From Ricordea florida (taxonomy: Eukaryota > Cnidaria > Anthozoa > Corallimorpharia > Ricordeidae), in assembly GCA_949710005.1 (NCBI GenBank), contig OX453286.1, positions 9,929,484-9,993,483 on the forward strand: a DNA stretch of 64,000 nucleotides. Direction: 5' to 3'. The first letter of the stretch is position 1. The number at the start of each line of letters is the position of its first letter. The position numbers and the translations under genes are program-made. Of the stretch, positions 43,192 to 55,176 are shown piece after piece. The notes under the pieces were generated by a model. The model saw only the letters and a program-made list of their open reading frames with translations. It searched no databases and was not told the DNA's origin.

Positions 43192-45709
43192 CTCATTTTT
43201 GTCAGGCACAAAAAGCACAAAATTGACCACAATGGACATTTTATTTAATATCTCAACAGGTATTTACAGCAATGTGGACTACTATATCTCAATTGAAAGG
43301 GGATAAAATGGGCTTCTTATAAAAAAAAGAATCTCATCATGACATCCAATAATATTTCAGTAAAAAAATCCTAATTAGCATAAATTTGCATAATTATTCA
43401 TGAGATTTGTGGAAAAAATGAAATTTTTCCAGAATGATAGGTTATTGTACAGAACTGTTAAAAAGAAAAATGTTCCTCATCATATCAGGAGAGTGTCCTG
43501 AAAATCTGGCTGAAAAAGATAAAATCTAGAATTAGATATGATTTTTTATATACAACCATGTTAGTACATGAAAATCGGCAAAAATTTTTTTTTTTTGGAA
43601 AATGTTGTTTGCAGGTGTATCTGTTTAGGGCTGGGTCTGAAAGCATTGAAAAAGGAAAAAGGGCCCCCCCTCCCCCCGAGGGACCCTCCTCCACCCCTGC
43701 CAATCATTGGCAGGCCCCACTGCTAATGCTGCACCTAACTCACAATAACGTTAATTTGGTACTAACCTAAGTCATATAAACTACAGTATTTTTTTTGGTA
43801 TTTCTTTATTTTATTATTTTTTTATTAATTATTTTTATATATCAAGAACAATGCATAATAGAGATAATAAACTATGAATTTAAGTGTTGTGATACTCCCT
43901 GGTGTGAAACTCCGCAAAGCAGTTCTTATCCCCCGTCACATGCATGTAGCTCTTGTTGCATTGTGGTGCTCTGCAAAAAGAATACACCCTATTGTCAGCC
44001 TTGGTTTTCTTGTAGCACACGACACAGCGTTTCTTCTCCTTGGAGAAAACTGGAATATGCACAGTTTCGAACTCCCCCGGAGGAGGAGGAGCTGGTTTCG
44101 CTGTGCCATGTACAGGTGGTACATCATATTCAGGGAAATCACACAATTGTCTTACAAGCTCTTCCCTGAATTGAGCCAGTGAATAATCAGGTGACCTACG
44201 AAGGGCTTCATTGTCAGGAAACTTAGCCTGGTGCTCTTTGAAAAGAATAAAACTGTTAACTACAGCTATATCAATGAGGTGGAAAAACAAAGTTTTCCAC
44301 CACCTCATACACTTACGTAAGACATTATTGGTAGCTAAAATCTGATCAGATCTGTCGACTGCATTCATATATTTATTATAATTACTAATAGTTTTGGGCT
44401 GTGGTACCACTTTAGTGCTCCACACACCAGCAGTCTTAGATTTACGGGGACGGGGATCACCATAAAACGAAGCAGGGGCGTGGGGTACTATACAAATATA
44501 AAATAATATTATAATTGGATGTGTGTATAATCCACAGATATGCTGATATGGGCCAAAAAATAAACTTTCTCTTGCATAAATAGTACTTATACAGTTCAAA
44601 TACTGACCTGGAGGAACAGCAGGGTTAGCAGGACCACGACCAGCAGGAGCAGGAGTAGCAAAGCCATGGGGGACTACATGGAAACATAAAAATAATTATT
44701 GAAATATTTTTATCACCATGTAAATAAATAAATATGCTGGAATCATGTGCAAATGTGCAAATGAAAGTAAGAATTTTATATAATAATTTCAAATTTCTAC
44801 TATTTAGGCTAAATTTATGCCAATTGAAAAATAGTTGACACACCAGGAACATCTGTATCACGGGCATCCTCCTGCGTTCCTTCTTCATCTTCTTCAATTA
44901 CTACACGCTCTCCTTCTTCATGTTCTTCTTCTTCTTCAGCACTAAGATGATTACAAACACACTTTGTTTTTACTTAGCTTTATTTAAAATTTAATCACAC
45001 AAAAAATAAGAAAACAAATGCCAATTCACAAACGCGTACACAACAAAATCAAGCAACACGACCCGATCGCATCTCTCCATGGAAACACAACATCACTTTA
45101 GCGTCGGCTCGTATTTCGCGTCCCCTTTTGTTAGACCAAAATATCGCTCAAAAAGAAGCTTTCCTCCAAAATTATTGAGCTGTGTACTCCCGTATATGAA
45201 TTCATAGATATCTTTTATGACATAGGCAAGAATTCAGACGCAAAAAAGGCATGCTAAAGAGCATATCCTCGCATTTCAAAAACCTCTGGGCAACTGCGTC
45301 ACTTTGGGGAAGCCTCGTGTTCGAAAGTTTATTGATCGCTTACCTTGATTCTTCGCTCTGATTTTCGAGCTGGCGATCTAAATCGCTTTCCTCGCCACTA
45401 GACATACCACCAGGATCTTCATCGCCATCCAAAATCATCTCTAGAACGTCATTTGGATCGACATACTCGACTCGCGCTCTCTTCGACACGGACGCCATAC
45501 TCACGGTCGGAAAGTGAAAAATGAAAAATTCGTCGTGTATGGCACATTTAAGTGTTTTAGCCCAAAATCGCTCGGTGATTGGCTAAGTCTATAACCTCCC
45601 TGTTCTCCAAATATGGAGGGAATCGGATGTAACGCAATTTTTTGCGAATTTTTTTCTTCCTTGGGTATATATGTACCCAAATTTTACTTGCGTGACAGAA
45701 ATGAGACCC
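43192..45709 (-). mobile_element. piggyBac-like element inserted in the ISL2EU-like transposon
   Basis: TTAA occurs at 43188-43191 and 45710-45713. Just inside, ctcatttttgtcaggca on the left is inverted on the right (tgcgtgacagaaatgag), where three or four extra bases (accc) separate it from the TTAA. The enclosed minus-strand gene encodes a piggyBac-type C-terminus. TTAA targets plus this gene support the assignment. The left terminus has probably lost the first few bases (gggt). Confidence 0.7.
43880..45498 (-). pseudogene. piggyBac-like transposase with the catalytic core deleted, multi-exon
   Basis: Exon 1 starts at 45498 (MASVSKRARVEYVDPNDVLE, acidic) and ends at a gtaagc donor near 45346. 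A second acidic exon (about 44842-44935) and a Pro/Ala/Gly-rich exon (about 44608-44672) follow. The last exon (about 44489-43880) contains SNYNKYMNAVDRSDQI, KCMRWWKTLFFHLIDIAVVN and a C-terminal Cys-rich finger (CVVCYKKTK...CRAPQCNKSYMHV). VDRSDQ matches the third Asp region of piggyBac transposases, and the finger matches the usual C-terminal cross-brace. The ~300 residues with the first two catalytic Asp are absent. It cannot transpose but keeps neat splice sites, so a truncated DNA-binding protein is conceivable. Confidence 0.75.
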
Positions 45710-45713
45710 TTAA

Positions 45714-46377
45714 ATGAAAATTGACCTAGTACAAATATATATCACATATACATGGATACATTGCCTGGACATATGTTAGTGATGTCAAAGGGCAACAATG
45801 TATTAGCATAAAATCCAGTAACAGAACACCTAAATGTAGTGACATGTTTCCTCTTAAGTTCCTCTTGTTACCAGTTCATTAAATGCATTTTACATACAGA
45901 TTGTATCACTAAAAACAGCCAGTTCAAGTAAAGTATGGGACCAACAGACAAATGTAAGATTCTCCTGCAAGGTTGTTATTTGTAAAAACAAAGTTGTTGA
46001 CATTCTTTATAACCATGCAATAAAATTCAAGTGAAATGCTCTGATTTACACCTCTCAAAGGGTGCTGAGGATCATACATGTAAGTGATCAGCATAAATTT
46101 TCTTATTTATTGCTATATATTTTCTTATTTGCAAAAAAGGTTATAAGAATTAAGGATATGATCATCCAAAATGAAATATTGTGGTGCTTTAGTAACTTCC
46201 ACTCATACTGCTAGTTTAAGGTTTGGTTCCTCTTCAGTAAACTGTGCAAATCTGATAGCATTGAAATCACAACAAAAAATGTTGCAAGGAAAAATGCTAA
46301 ATTAATGGAAGCTCTTTTTTGTCCTACATCTTGATTTCCATCACCACAAAATAATATTCTAGTAATGTTGAGGGTTC
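45714..46377. other. Non-coding interior of the ISL2EU-like element
   Basis: About 660 bases between the piggyBac-like insertion and the partner-gene exon are AT-rich. I see no further exon of the partner gene. Confidence 0.4.
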
Positions 46378-46725
46378 TCAGATTTGCATTCCGGAGACAA
46401 TGCAGCCTTGAATACTCGTAATGAATCCTGACACCATAAAGTTGTACGCCTCTAAACTCTTGTATGCCTTAAACTGCTGTTTGGTGTAGAAACTAGTTTC
46501 TAAAACCAAGTAGCTTAGCAAATCCGTCGCTTCGATAGGAGGAAGGCAATCGGAGTTAAACTGCTCACCGGGAATAGTGACCGGATCCACTCCAATCTCG
46601 GCGATTTTTTCTAAATATCTTCGTTTAACGTGGTCGTCGAGTTTTTTGCAATACTCTGATAGTACTGGAATTTTGCTACAAAGCTCAGATATTGAAGGAA
46701 CACGTTCGTTTTCCGAAGAATCCAT
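46378..46725 (-). pseudogene. First exon of a SWIM/YqaJ-type partner gene of ISL2EU
   Basis: From ATG 46725 the frame reads MDSSENERVPSISELCSKIP and later LPPIEATDLLSYLVLETSFY and TKQQFKAYKSLEAYNFMVSG. In animal multicopy proteins this N-terminal block precedes a SWIM zinc finger and a YqaJ exonuclease domain. Here the frame stops shortly afterwards and neither later domain can be found, so the gene is a truncated remnant. It is oriented toward the THAP transposase and begins ~110 bases inside the right TIR, mirroring the transposase at the left end. Confidence 0.65.
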
Positions 46726-46852
46726 TGAAATTTCGAGTAATTCAACAGCGATGGCATATAAACATATCTAAATTTCACCCGCGGTGAAACACCAGCATGG
46801 CGGATACCCAAATATGGAAACATATCTGACGTCACGTGCAAGCCAAGAATAT

Positions 46853-47115
46853 ATATATACATATATAAAAACTCTCGGCTCGATTTACTCGGGCTTGCGA
46901 GCCACGTGGTCTGACCGGAAGCGACACGATTAGTAACCTCGCTACGCTCGGCCTTCGGCCTCGCTTCGCGAGGAATAAATATATATTTGTAATCTTCAAT
47001 TCTTAGGCTTTCATAAAATATATACTTTACTGAGGTTTGCGATAAACGCGGAGCGGTAAAGCAGCTTCAACGGAAGATGGTCATTTGGGATAAGCTGATA
47101 CCTTAAGGAGAGCAT
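46853..47115. other. No gene seen; GC-rich hairpin
   Basis: This spacer after the ISL2EU-like element contains a short hairpin-rich stretch (cctcgctacgctcggccttc with partial self-complementarity, about 46936-46972). Confidence 0.4.
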
Positions 47116-47331
47116 TAAACCCTGGAATCTCACCTTTGTGGGGCACTCCCCGAGGGTTGGTTACGTCGGCTCGTGTTGGAAAAATCCCTGACAGCGGTGA
47201 AACTCCAGGACGCGTGTCATCGATGTGTCACTTCGACTCTTTGTAGCTGGGAACTACTTTTTACGCTATTTTACAAAAACATAACAGTGCCAAGGACGTA
47301 GCTGAAAAATTTTTAAGACTATGTACACCAT

Positions 47332-47845
47332 TTACAAGTTACCAGACTCGTTGCTGAACTTCGAACAAATGAAAACTGTTTGCAATTCTACCAGGGCTTC
47401 CATGTTAGCCATGTCCTGATCATTCAGGTCCTGATCAATCCCGGGTGGTTGAAGGTAATACCCGTAAGGAAAAGACTGGAATGTGTCAGGGTCCACAACG
47501 CGTTTGTCAAAGACTAACCCGTACCGTTTTTGTACGGGGAGTCACGCGTAGACGTTTCGTGGTTGGATCACGTGTGAAGAAGTACGGGTTAACTACCTCG
47601 ATGGGATGTTTCGCCTTTCGTCGAGTGGATTTGTCAACTCCTCCAAGAGATTTTGTCTCATAATTAGATAGTTCCACTGTTCTTGACCTCTGACATTCAG
47701 CGTGAACCCTCTTACTTTACAGCACACTTTGCCATTCTTGGTTCTGTAGCCGTAATTCTTTGGCCCAGCTGACGTGAAGACCACGATGTAGTCATCTCCC
47801 TCTAACTCATCTGTCATGTCCCTTCAGGAATCCGTCACCACCAAC
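47332..47845 (-). pseudogene. C-terminal fragment of a family-B DNA polymerase (Polinton or virus-like)
   Basis: The minus strand carries MTDELEG at about 47817, then GPKNYGYRT and CKVRGFTLNVRG. This is the thumb-proximal block of protein-primed B-family polymerases found in Polintons and related elements. At least two frameshifts follow (near 47630 and 47530). In the other frames one finds VVNPYFFTRD and a DKRVVDPDTFQSFPYGY block, the usual end of such proteins. The palm and exonuclease motifs are not present. It is a dead fragment of an endogenous element; the reading is described only as it stands. Confidence 0.6.
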
Positions 47846-48058
47846 CCCAGGAAGCAGAGAGTTCCCGCACTCTTGCCCATTTGTTGGTGAACATTCATGT
47901 AATAAGCGAAGCAAGATGAGTATTGACTGTTCTTAGGACGGTAATTTCTCGTCTGTTTTGTATTCAAGCGTGAAAGGAAGGAAACGTAAATACAAAGCTG
48001 AAAAAAGCGTAACAGCAAAATCAAGAAGGAGGAGACATTTCTTCTTGCTATCCAATGC

Positions 48059-48589
48059 ATGGCACTATTACCTGAACAACCGCAACTCAGTCTATCAGAA
48101 GATGACAAGATCGTTGTCACAAACCTCCTAGAAGAGCTAGAAACGGGTCAACCACCTCTACCAACTAATACAGCAGCAGTGATGTGATGTCCGATTCACA
48201 ATACGGTGATGCAGTGTCATACCTCTAAGAATGGTTGGCACTATATGAAATGTAAAGTACAAGATTGTTGGCTGTTTACTAGTCAACCAGAGGCATCACT
48301 TTATATGGAAGTTGTTCGACAACAACTCAATCCTTAACTAACACAGCAGTTTTCCGTTCTGACTTGTGACTGCGATTATCCCTCTAAACCAGTGCTGAAG
48401 GTCAGTAAGTCAACCAAGAATCCTGGACGCATGTTCTTGACTTGCAACAACAGGAGGAAGTGTGATTTCTTCCAGTGGGCTGATCTTCCATTATCCAAAC
48501 GAAACAAAGATGTTCTGGAACGTAAAATTTACCATCAACACCTACGTAAAAAACATCAAATCGGACAGTCTGATGGCTCAGTCGAATAG
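48059..48589 (+). pseudogene. GRF-type zinc-finger protein with two in-frame stops
   Basis: One frame runs from ATG 48059 to the stop at 48587-48589. It is interrupted by TGA at 48185 and TAA at 48335. The middle has a CPIHNTVMQCH and MKCKVQDCW cysteine pattern. The end has CDCDYPSKP, then NPGRMFLTCNNRRKCDFFQW, a classic GRF zinc finger (single-stranded nucleic-acid binding in topoisomerase III, NEIL3 and others). The protein is short and lacks a catalytic domain. Convergence with the polymerase fragment and enclosure by the same inverted repeats suggest one parent element. Confidence 0.6.
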
Positions 48590-49544
48590 TTATTCACTTA
48601 TTTTAGTGTACAAAAATAATTTTCTTCAAGCGTGATCCATTTCTCGAAGAGACAAGAAATTCTTAAGAGTTAGCCTTCCAAACATTGAAAAGCTGAGGAC
48701 GTTAGCCTTGGAAACGTTTGAAAGTCTGTAATGCTAGCTTTTTAGACTTTAAATTAAACCCTGTGTTTTGTTTGATCAACTTTAATGGATTGGTTCTCGA
48801 TGATGTCATCGCACGCTTAGGATCAATGTAAAAGAGCCAGTGGTACTACATCATACTAAGATTGTTTGAAATTTTGAAAAAAACATGAGTTGTAAACTGT
48901 TCAGTTTTTGTTTTTTTATTGATTGGGTCGTCATGGAAATCTCACGGTGAGATTCCAGGCTTTAATGCTCTCCTAAGAGAGGGGGAATGGGGAAGCCCCG
49001 CTGTAAGTACTTTAATTCATGCTGATTTTTCTTCATTCTGATTGGTTCTTGATGATGTCATCGCCCCATGATGCTTTGTCACACCCTACACCCTAGGCTT
49101 AGACCAAAGGCTTTCAGTCTTTACCATGACCGCTTGCAGGAAGGACTTCTGTGCCCTTTTTGGGCCGGACACTGTATTTTACGATTCTTTTTCACGATTG
49201 AGTCGCCATGGAAACCGGTGAAAAAATACTGTAAGTATTTAAGTAAAAATACTGTATTTTACCGCCTTTTATTGATTAGGTTGCCAGGGAAATCGCTGAG
49301 ACCCATCCCAAATCCTCTGTCGAGGCTGGTGGGCTGTTTTCTAGCATGGCCGAATTTTATTTGCATAGGCGCCGCCATTTTAAATCCTTAATTCGACTCC
49401 TGATTGGCTGACATTTGTGGTAGCCATTCTCGATTGAAAACAAGAGAGCCCCATTGTTCTTGTTGGTAACGTGGTACAAATCGTGGCTCCTAATTGGTTA
49501 CTGGTCATTTGAGCGCCACATTCTGGAATACTTAATTTGGCTCC
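48590..49544. other. No gene seen; duplicated gattggttc motif
   Basis: About 950 bases precede the tRNA array. A ~25-bp stretch (tggttct-gatgatgtcatcgc) occurs near 48790 and again near 49040 in the same orientation. Several attggct/gattggtta motifs follow between 49260 and 49640. I see no ORF or RNA gene. Confidence 0.4.
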
Positions 49545-49900
49545 TGATTAGCTAAAATTTGTGGCGGCCATCATGGATTTGGAAAATAATAACATCCATT
49601 GTTCTCCAAACAATAGCCTATTGTCTTTCTCGGCTACTGATTGGTTACCGGCCCTATAAGCCACGTATACTACTGGTGTCCTCTGTAAAAGCCGACAAAA
49701 TCTGTGTTTTAGATCTCTGTTTTTAGCAATATCCAACTGTTCTGGCTCCTTAACTTTAAATCGGCAATCCACACAAAAAAACCTCTTATGGGGAATTGGA
49801 AAAATGAAAATCTATCATAGTTTTCCGAATGCAATCGCTGATAGGATCCAGTATGCACAATGCGCCTTCTAATATGGATCTCAGCTTATAGTCGCCGAAA

Positions 49901-49973
49901 GCCTCCGTAGCTTAATGGATAAGGCGTCGGCCTCCTAAGCCGAAGATTGCGGGTTTGAGTCCCGTCGGAGGTG
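49901..49973 (+). tRNA. tRNA-Arg(CCT), copy 1, probably degraded
   Basis: A 73-base cloverleaf with anticodon CCT and good acceptor and anticodon stems. The T-loop reads TTTGAGT instead of TTCGAGT, changing the invariant C56 and weakening box B. The D-loop region has cttaatgg instead of cctaatgg. A TTTT pol III stop follows within 10 bases. Confidence 0.75.
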
Positions 49974-51805
49974 AAATGTTTTAATCCAGATCACAATTTT
50001 AAGTCCCTGAAATTCATATTACAGTCAGATGGTTAAAGGCAGGAGTATATCAATGATATCGACCTCCAGTTAACTCACAACAGTCATTGTGGGAATCTAG
50101 TTTTCTTCGTCTTAGCTAAAGATGTTACTTGTAAATAGAAAACATAAAAATTCCACAATCGAAGTAGTAATGTAACTTGTGATCACTATCAAAGACTATT
50201 GTTCTCTCTCTCTTCAATTTATCCCTGTCAATTCAAATTAGAGATCCCTTGTCAATTCCTGTCGATGAGGATCACTTTTGTTACAATGTAAAGGCTGCAG
50301 CGTAAGAAATATTGAGGTTTGTCAAAATGACAGGCTAAAATCCGTAAAACAATCCAGAGAGGGCAATAGGATTTGATGGGGAGCAGTAATTATTTCATTT
50401 GACTACTTTACGCCCGCATAAATGTTCAGAATTTCACATTTGTTGAATATAGCTCTGAATGCAACATTGACAGCCAGCACCCTTAGATTTCTTAATGTAA
50501 TTTTTAACGACATTATGATATCTTGGCTACAAGCAGTAGCTGTAGGTATATGTAAGTAAAACAAGACTTAAGTAAATTACCTGCTTGATCAGCTGGTGAG
50601 CAGCGTTGGCGCAGTGTTTTAAAATTCCAACAAAATCTATGAAAATGCTAACATGTGAATGGTCCGTTCCGGGTAATTGTTCTGAATGGAATTAGAATTA
50701 TTTTGTATGCTACTATGTATTAAGGGAAAGCGCACCTGAAAAAAAAATTTTCTTTGATTGTCACTGCTCGTGTTTCCTTTGCTTACCGAGAATTGATGGT
50801 AACCATGGTAACTATAGAACTGGACAAGACACAGTTGAACCCCGCTATCTCGAAAATAGTTTGAGCTATGTACAAGGCTCGAAATGATCCCTGCTCCGAA
50901 ATGATCCAAACCCCGAAATGATTCCCACTTTAACTTCTTTTTCAGGCGGGCTTTGAAATAATTATGATTCCCAAGTAATTCCAGTAATGACATCTGGAAC
51001 CGGGAGTTGTAGAATGCGCCTATAAAAAAATGTTAAACACGTAAATCACCATTGTACTGAATAGTTTAAAACTGCGTAGCGTAACATCAACAAGAGTGTC
51101 TCTTAAATTGTATAGGAAGGGAAAAAGAATTTTTAACGCACACAAGTTGACTATTACTCAAAGTCTTGCGTCCTCTGTAAAAGCCGACAAAATCTGTGTT
51201 TTAGATCTTCGTTTTTAGCAATCTCAAGTTGTTCTTGCTCCTTAACTTGAAATCGGCAATCCACTTCAAAAACACTGCTAATTGGGAATTGGCAAAATGA
51301 TAGTCTATTACAGTTTCCCGAATACAATCGCTGATAGGTTCTAGTATGCACAATGCGTCTTTTAATATGGAACCGGGAGTTGTAGAATGCGCAAAGTTAA
51401 TGAAATTCATAAATATAACTTGTATTTTTGCCTATACAAAAATTTTAAACACGTAAATCATCATTGTACTGAATAGTTTAAAACTGCACAGGGTAACATC
51501 AACCAGAGTGTCCGTTAAATTGTATAGGAAGGGAAAAAGCATTTTTTACACACACGAGTCGACTCTTATTCAAAGTCTTGCGTCCTCTGTAAAAGCCGAC
51601 AAAATCTGTGTTTTTGATCTTCGCTTTTAGCAATCTCCAACTGTTCTGGCTCCTTAACTTGAAATCGGCAATCCACTTCAAAAACACTGCTAATGGGGAA
51701 TTGGCAAAATGATAGTCTATTACAGTTTTCCGAATACAATCACTGATAGGTTCCAGTATGCACAATGCGTCTTCTAATATGTATCTCAGATTGTAGTCGC
51801 CGAAA

Positions 51806-51878
51806 GCCTCCGTAGCCTAATGGATAAGGCGTTGGCCTCCTAAGCCGAAGATCGCGGGTTCGAGTCCCGTAGGAGGTG
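51806..51878 (+). tRNA. tRNA-Arg(CCT), copy 2
   Basis: 73 bases, anticodon CCT, box B GGTTCGAGTCC intact. The last acceptor-stem pair is G-A (cccgtaggaggtg), one mismatch compared with the common version. It has a TTTT stop downstream. Confidence 0.88.
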
Positions 51879-53697
51879 AAATGTTTTAATCCAGACCGCA
51901 TTTTTACGTCCCTAAAATTAACATTACAATCAGCTCCGGTTAAACGGACGAGTTAATCAATGATATCGACCTCCAGTTAACTCACAACAGTCATTGTGGG
52001 AATCTAGTTTTCTTCGTCTTAGCTAAAGATGTTACTTATAAATAGAAAATATGAAAATTCCACAATCGAAGTTGCAATATAACTTGTGATCACTATCAAG
52101 GGCTATTGTTCTCTCTCTGCAGTGTATCCCTGTCAATTCAAATTAGAGATCCTTGTCAATGAGGATCGGTTTTGTTACAATGTACAGTCTGCAGCGTAAG
52201 AAATATTGAGGTTTGTCCAAATGACAGAATGAAATCTGTAAATCAATCCAGAGAGAGCAGTAGGATTTGACCCTGAGAACCAATTATTTCATTTGACTAC
52301 TTCACGCCAGCATGAATGTTCAGAATTTCACATTTGTTGAATAGCTCTGAATGCAACATTGAAAGCCAGCACCCTGAGATTTCTTAATGTAATTTTTAAC
52401 GACATTATAATGTCTTGGGTACAAGAAGTAGCTGTAGGTATATGTAAGTAAAACAAGACTTAAGTAAATTACCTGCTTGATCAGCTGGTGAGCAGCGTTG
52501 GCGCAGTGTTTTAAAATTCCAACAAAATCTATGAAAATGCTAACATGTAAATGGTCCGTTCTGGGTAATTGTTCTGAATGGAATTAGAATTATTTTGTAT
52601 GCTACTATGTATTAAGGGAAAGCGCACCTGAAAAAAAAATTTTCTTTGATTGTCACTGCTCGTGTTTCCTTTGCTTACCGAGAATTGATGGTAACCATGG
52701 TAACTATAGAACTGGACAAGACACAGTTGAACCCCGCTATCTCGAAAATAGTTTGAGCTATGTACAAGGCTCGAAATGATCCCTGCTCCGAAATGATCCA
52801 AACCCCGAAATGATTCCCACTTTAACTTCTTTTTCACGCGGGCTTTGAAATAATTATGATTCCCAAGTAATTCCAGTAATGACATCTGGAACCGGGAGTT
52901 GTAGAATGCGCCTATAAAAAAATGTTAAACACGTAAATCACCATTGTACTGAATAGTTTAAAACTGCGTAGCGTAACATCAACAAGAGTGTCTCTTAAAT
53001 TGTATAGGAAGGGAAAAAGAATTTTTAACGCACACAAGTTGACTATTACTCAAAGTATTGCGTCCTCTGTAAAAGCCGACAAAATCTGTGTTTTAGATCT
53101 TCGTTTTTAGCAATCTCAAGTTGTTCTTGCTCCTTAACTTGAAATCGGCAATCCACTTCAAAAACACTGCTAATTGGGAATTGGCAAAATGATAGTCTAT
53201 TACAGTTTCCCGAATACAATCGCTGATAGGTTCTAGTATGCACAATGCGTCTTCTAATATGGAACCGGGAGTTGTAGAATGCGCAAAGTTAATGAAATTC
53301 ATAAATATAACTTGTATTTTTGCCTATACAAAAATTTTAAACACGTAAATCATCATTGTACTGAATAGTTTAAAACTGCACAGGGTAACATCAACCAGAG
53401 TGTCCGTTAAATTGTATAGGAAGGGAAAAAGCATTTTTTACACACACGAGTCGACTCTTATTCAAAGTCTTGCGTCCTCTGTAAAAGCCGACAAAATCTG
53501 TGTTTTTGATCTTCGCTTTTAGCAATCTCCAACTGTTCTGGCTCCTTAACTTGAAATCGGCAATCCACTTCAAAAACACTGCTAATGGGGAATTGGCAAA
53601 ATGATAGTCTATTACAGTTTTCCGAATACAATCACTGATAGGTTCCAGTATGCACAATGCGTCTTCTAATATGTATCTCAGATTGTAGTCGCCGAAA

Positions 53698-53770
53698 GCC
53701 TCCGTAGCCTAATGGATAAGGCGTTGGCCTCCTAAGCCGAAGATCGCGGGTTCGAGTCCCGTAGGAGGTG
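53698..53770 (+). tRNA. tRNA-Arg(CCT), copy 3, identical to copy 2
   Basis: It is identical to copy 2, including the acceptor-stem G-A mismatch, because the surrounding 1892-bp unit was recently duplicated. A TTTT stop follows. Confidence 0.88.
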
Positions 53771-55176
53771 AAATGTTTTAATCCAGACCGCATTTTTACG
53801 TCCCTAAAATTAACATTACAATCAGCTCCGGTTAAACGGACGAGTTAATCAATGATATCGACCTCCAGTTAACTCACAACAGTCATTGTGGGAATCTAGT
53901 TTTCTTCGTCTTAGCTAAAGATGTTACTTGTAAATAGAAAATATGAAAATTCCACAATCGAAGTTGCAATATAACTTGTGATCACTATCAAGGGCTATTG
54001 TTCTCTCTCTGCAGTGTATCCCTGTCAATTCAAATTAGAGATCCTTGTCAATGAGGATCGGTTTTGTTACAATGTACAGTCTGCAGCGTAAGAAATATTG
54101 AGGTTTGTCCAAATGACAGAATGAAATCTGTAAATCAATCCAGAGAGAGCAGTAGGATTTGACCCTGAGAACCAATTATTTCATTTGACTACTTCACGCC
54201 AGCATGAATGTTCAGAATTTCACATTTGTTGAATAGCTCTGAATGCAACATTGAAAGCCAGCACCCTGAGATTTCTTAATGTAATTTTTAACGACATTAT
54301 AATGTCTTGGGTACAAGAAGTAGCTGTAGGTATATGTAAGTAAAACAAGACTTGAGTAAATTACCTGCTTGATCAGCTGGTGAGCAGCGTTGGCGCAGTG
54401 TTTTAAAATTCCAACAAAATCTATGAAAATGCTAACATGTGAATGGTCCGTTCCGGGTAATTGTTCTGAATGGAATTAGAATTATGTTGTATTCTACTTG
54501 GTATTAAAAGAAAGCGCACCTGAAAAAAAAAATTTCTTTGATTGTCACTGCTAGTCTTTCCTTTGCTTACCGAGAATTGATGGTAACCATGGTAACTATA
54601 GAACTGGACAAGACACAGTTGAACCCCGCTATCTCGAAAATAGGTTGAGATATGTACAAGGCTCGAAATGATCCCTGCTCCGAAATGATCCAAACCCCGA
54701 AATGATCCCCACTTTAACTTCTTTTTCAGGCGGGCTTTGAAATGATTATGATTCCCAAGTAATTCCAGGAATGACATCTGGAACCGGGAGTTGTAGAATG
54801 GACCTATAAAAGATATTAAACACGTAAATCATCATTGTAGTGAATAGTTTAAAACTGCATAGGGTAACATTAACCAGAGTGTCTGTTAAATTGTATAGGA
54901 GGGGAAAAAGCATTTTTTACACACACGAGTCGACTCTTATTCAAAGTCTTGCGACCTCTGTAAAAGCCGACAAAATCTGTGTTTTAGATCTTCGTTTTTA
55001 GCAATCTCCAACTGTTCTTGCTCCTTAACTTGAAATCGGCAATCCACTTATAAAACACTGCTAATGGGGAATTGGCAAAATGATAGTCTACTACAGTTTC
55101 CCGAATACAATCGCTGATAGGTTCCAGTATGCTCAATGCGTCTTCTAATATGAATCTCAGCTTATATTCGCCGTAA

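Larger units (their letters stand above)
40848..46852 (+). mobile_element. 6-kb ISL2EU-like DNA transposon
   Basis: The 17-mer ATATTCTTGGCTTGCAC at 40848-40864 is exactly inverted at 46836-46852. Both ends then carry cacgtgac and, about 40-50 bases in, ccgccatgctggtgtttc. It holds an intact THAP+DDE transposase on the plus strand near the left end and, facing it from the right end, the first exon of a gene with the SYLVLETSFYTKQQFKAYKS motif. That pairing of a THAP transposase with a SWIM/YqaJ-type partner is how I recall ISL2EU elements. A piggyBac-like element (43192-45709) has landed in the middle, and the rest of the partner gene is missing. The TA-rich flanks hide the exact target duplication. 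Confidence 0.8.
47116..48979. mobile_element. Inverted-repeat-bounded block with DNA polymerase B and GRF-finger relics
   Basis: ggagagcattaaa followed by cctggaatctcacc at about 47116-47142 is inverted at about 48951-48978 with one mismatch. Between them lie the C-terminal part of a family-B DNA polymerase (minus strand) and a GRF-type zinc-finger gene (plus strand), both broken. A protein-primed-type polymerase tail inside inverted repeats suggests a collapsed Polinton/Maverick or related virus-like element. A 6-bp target duplication is not seen, and capsid, integrase and ATPase genes are absent, so this is tentative. Confidence 0.45.
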
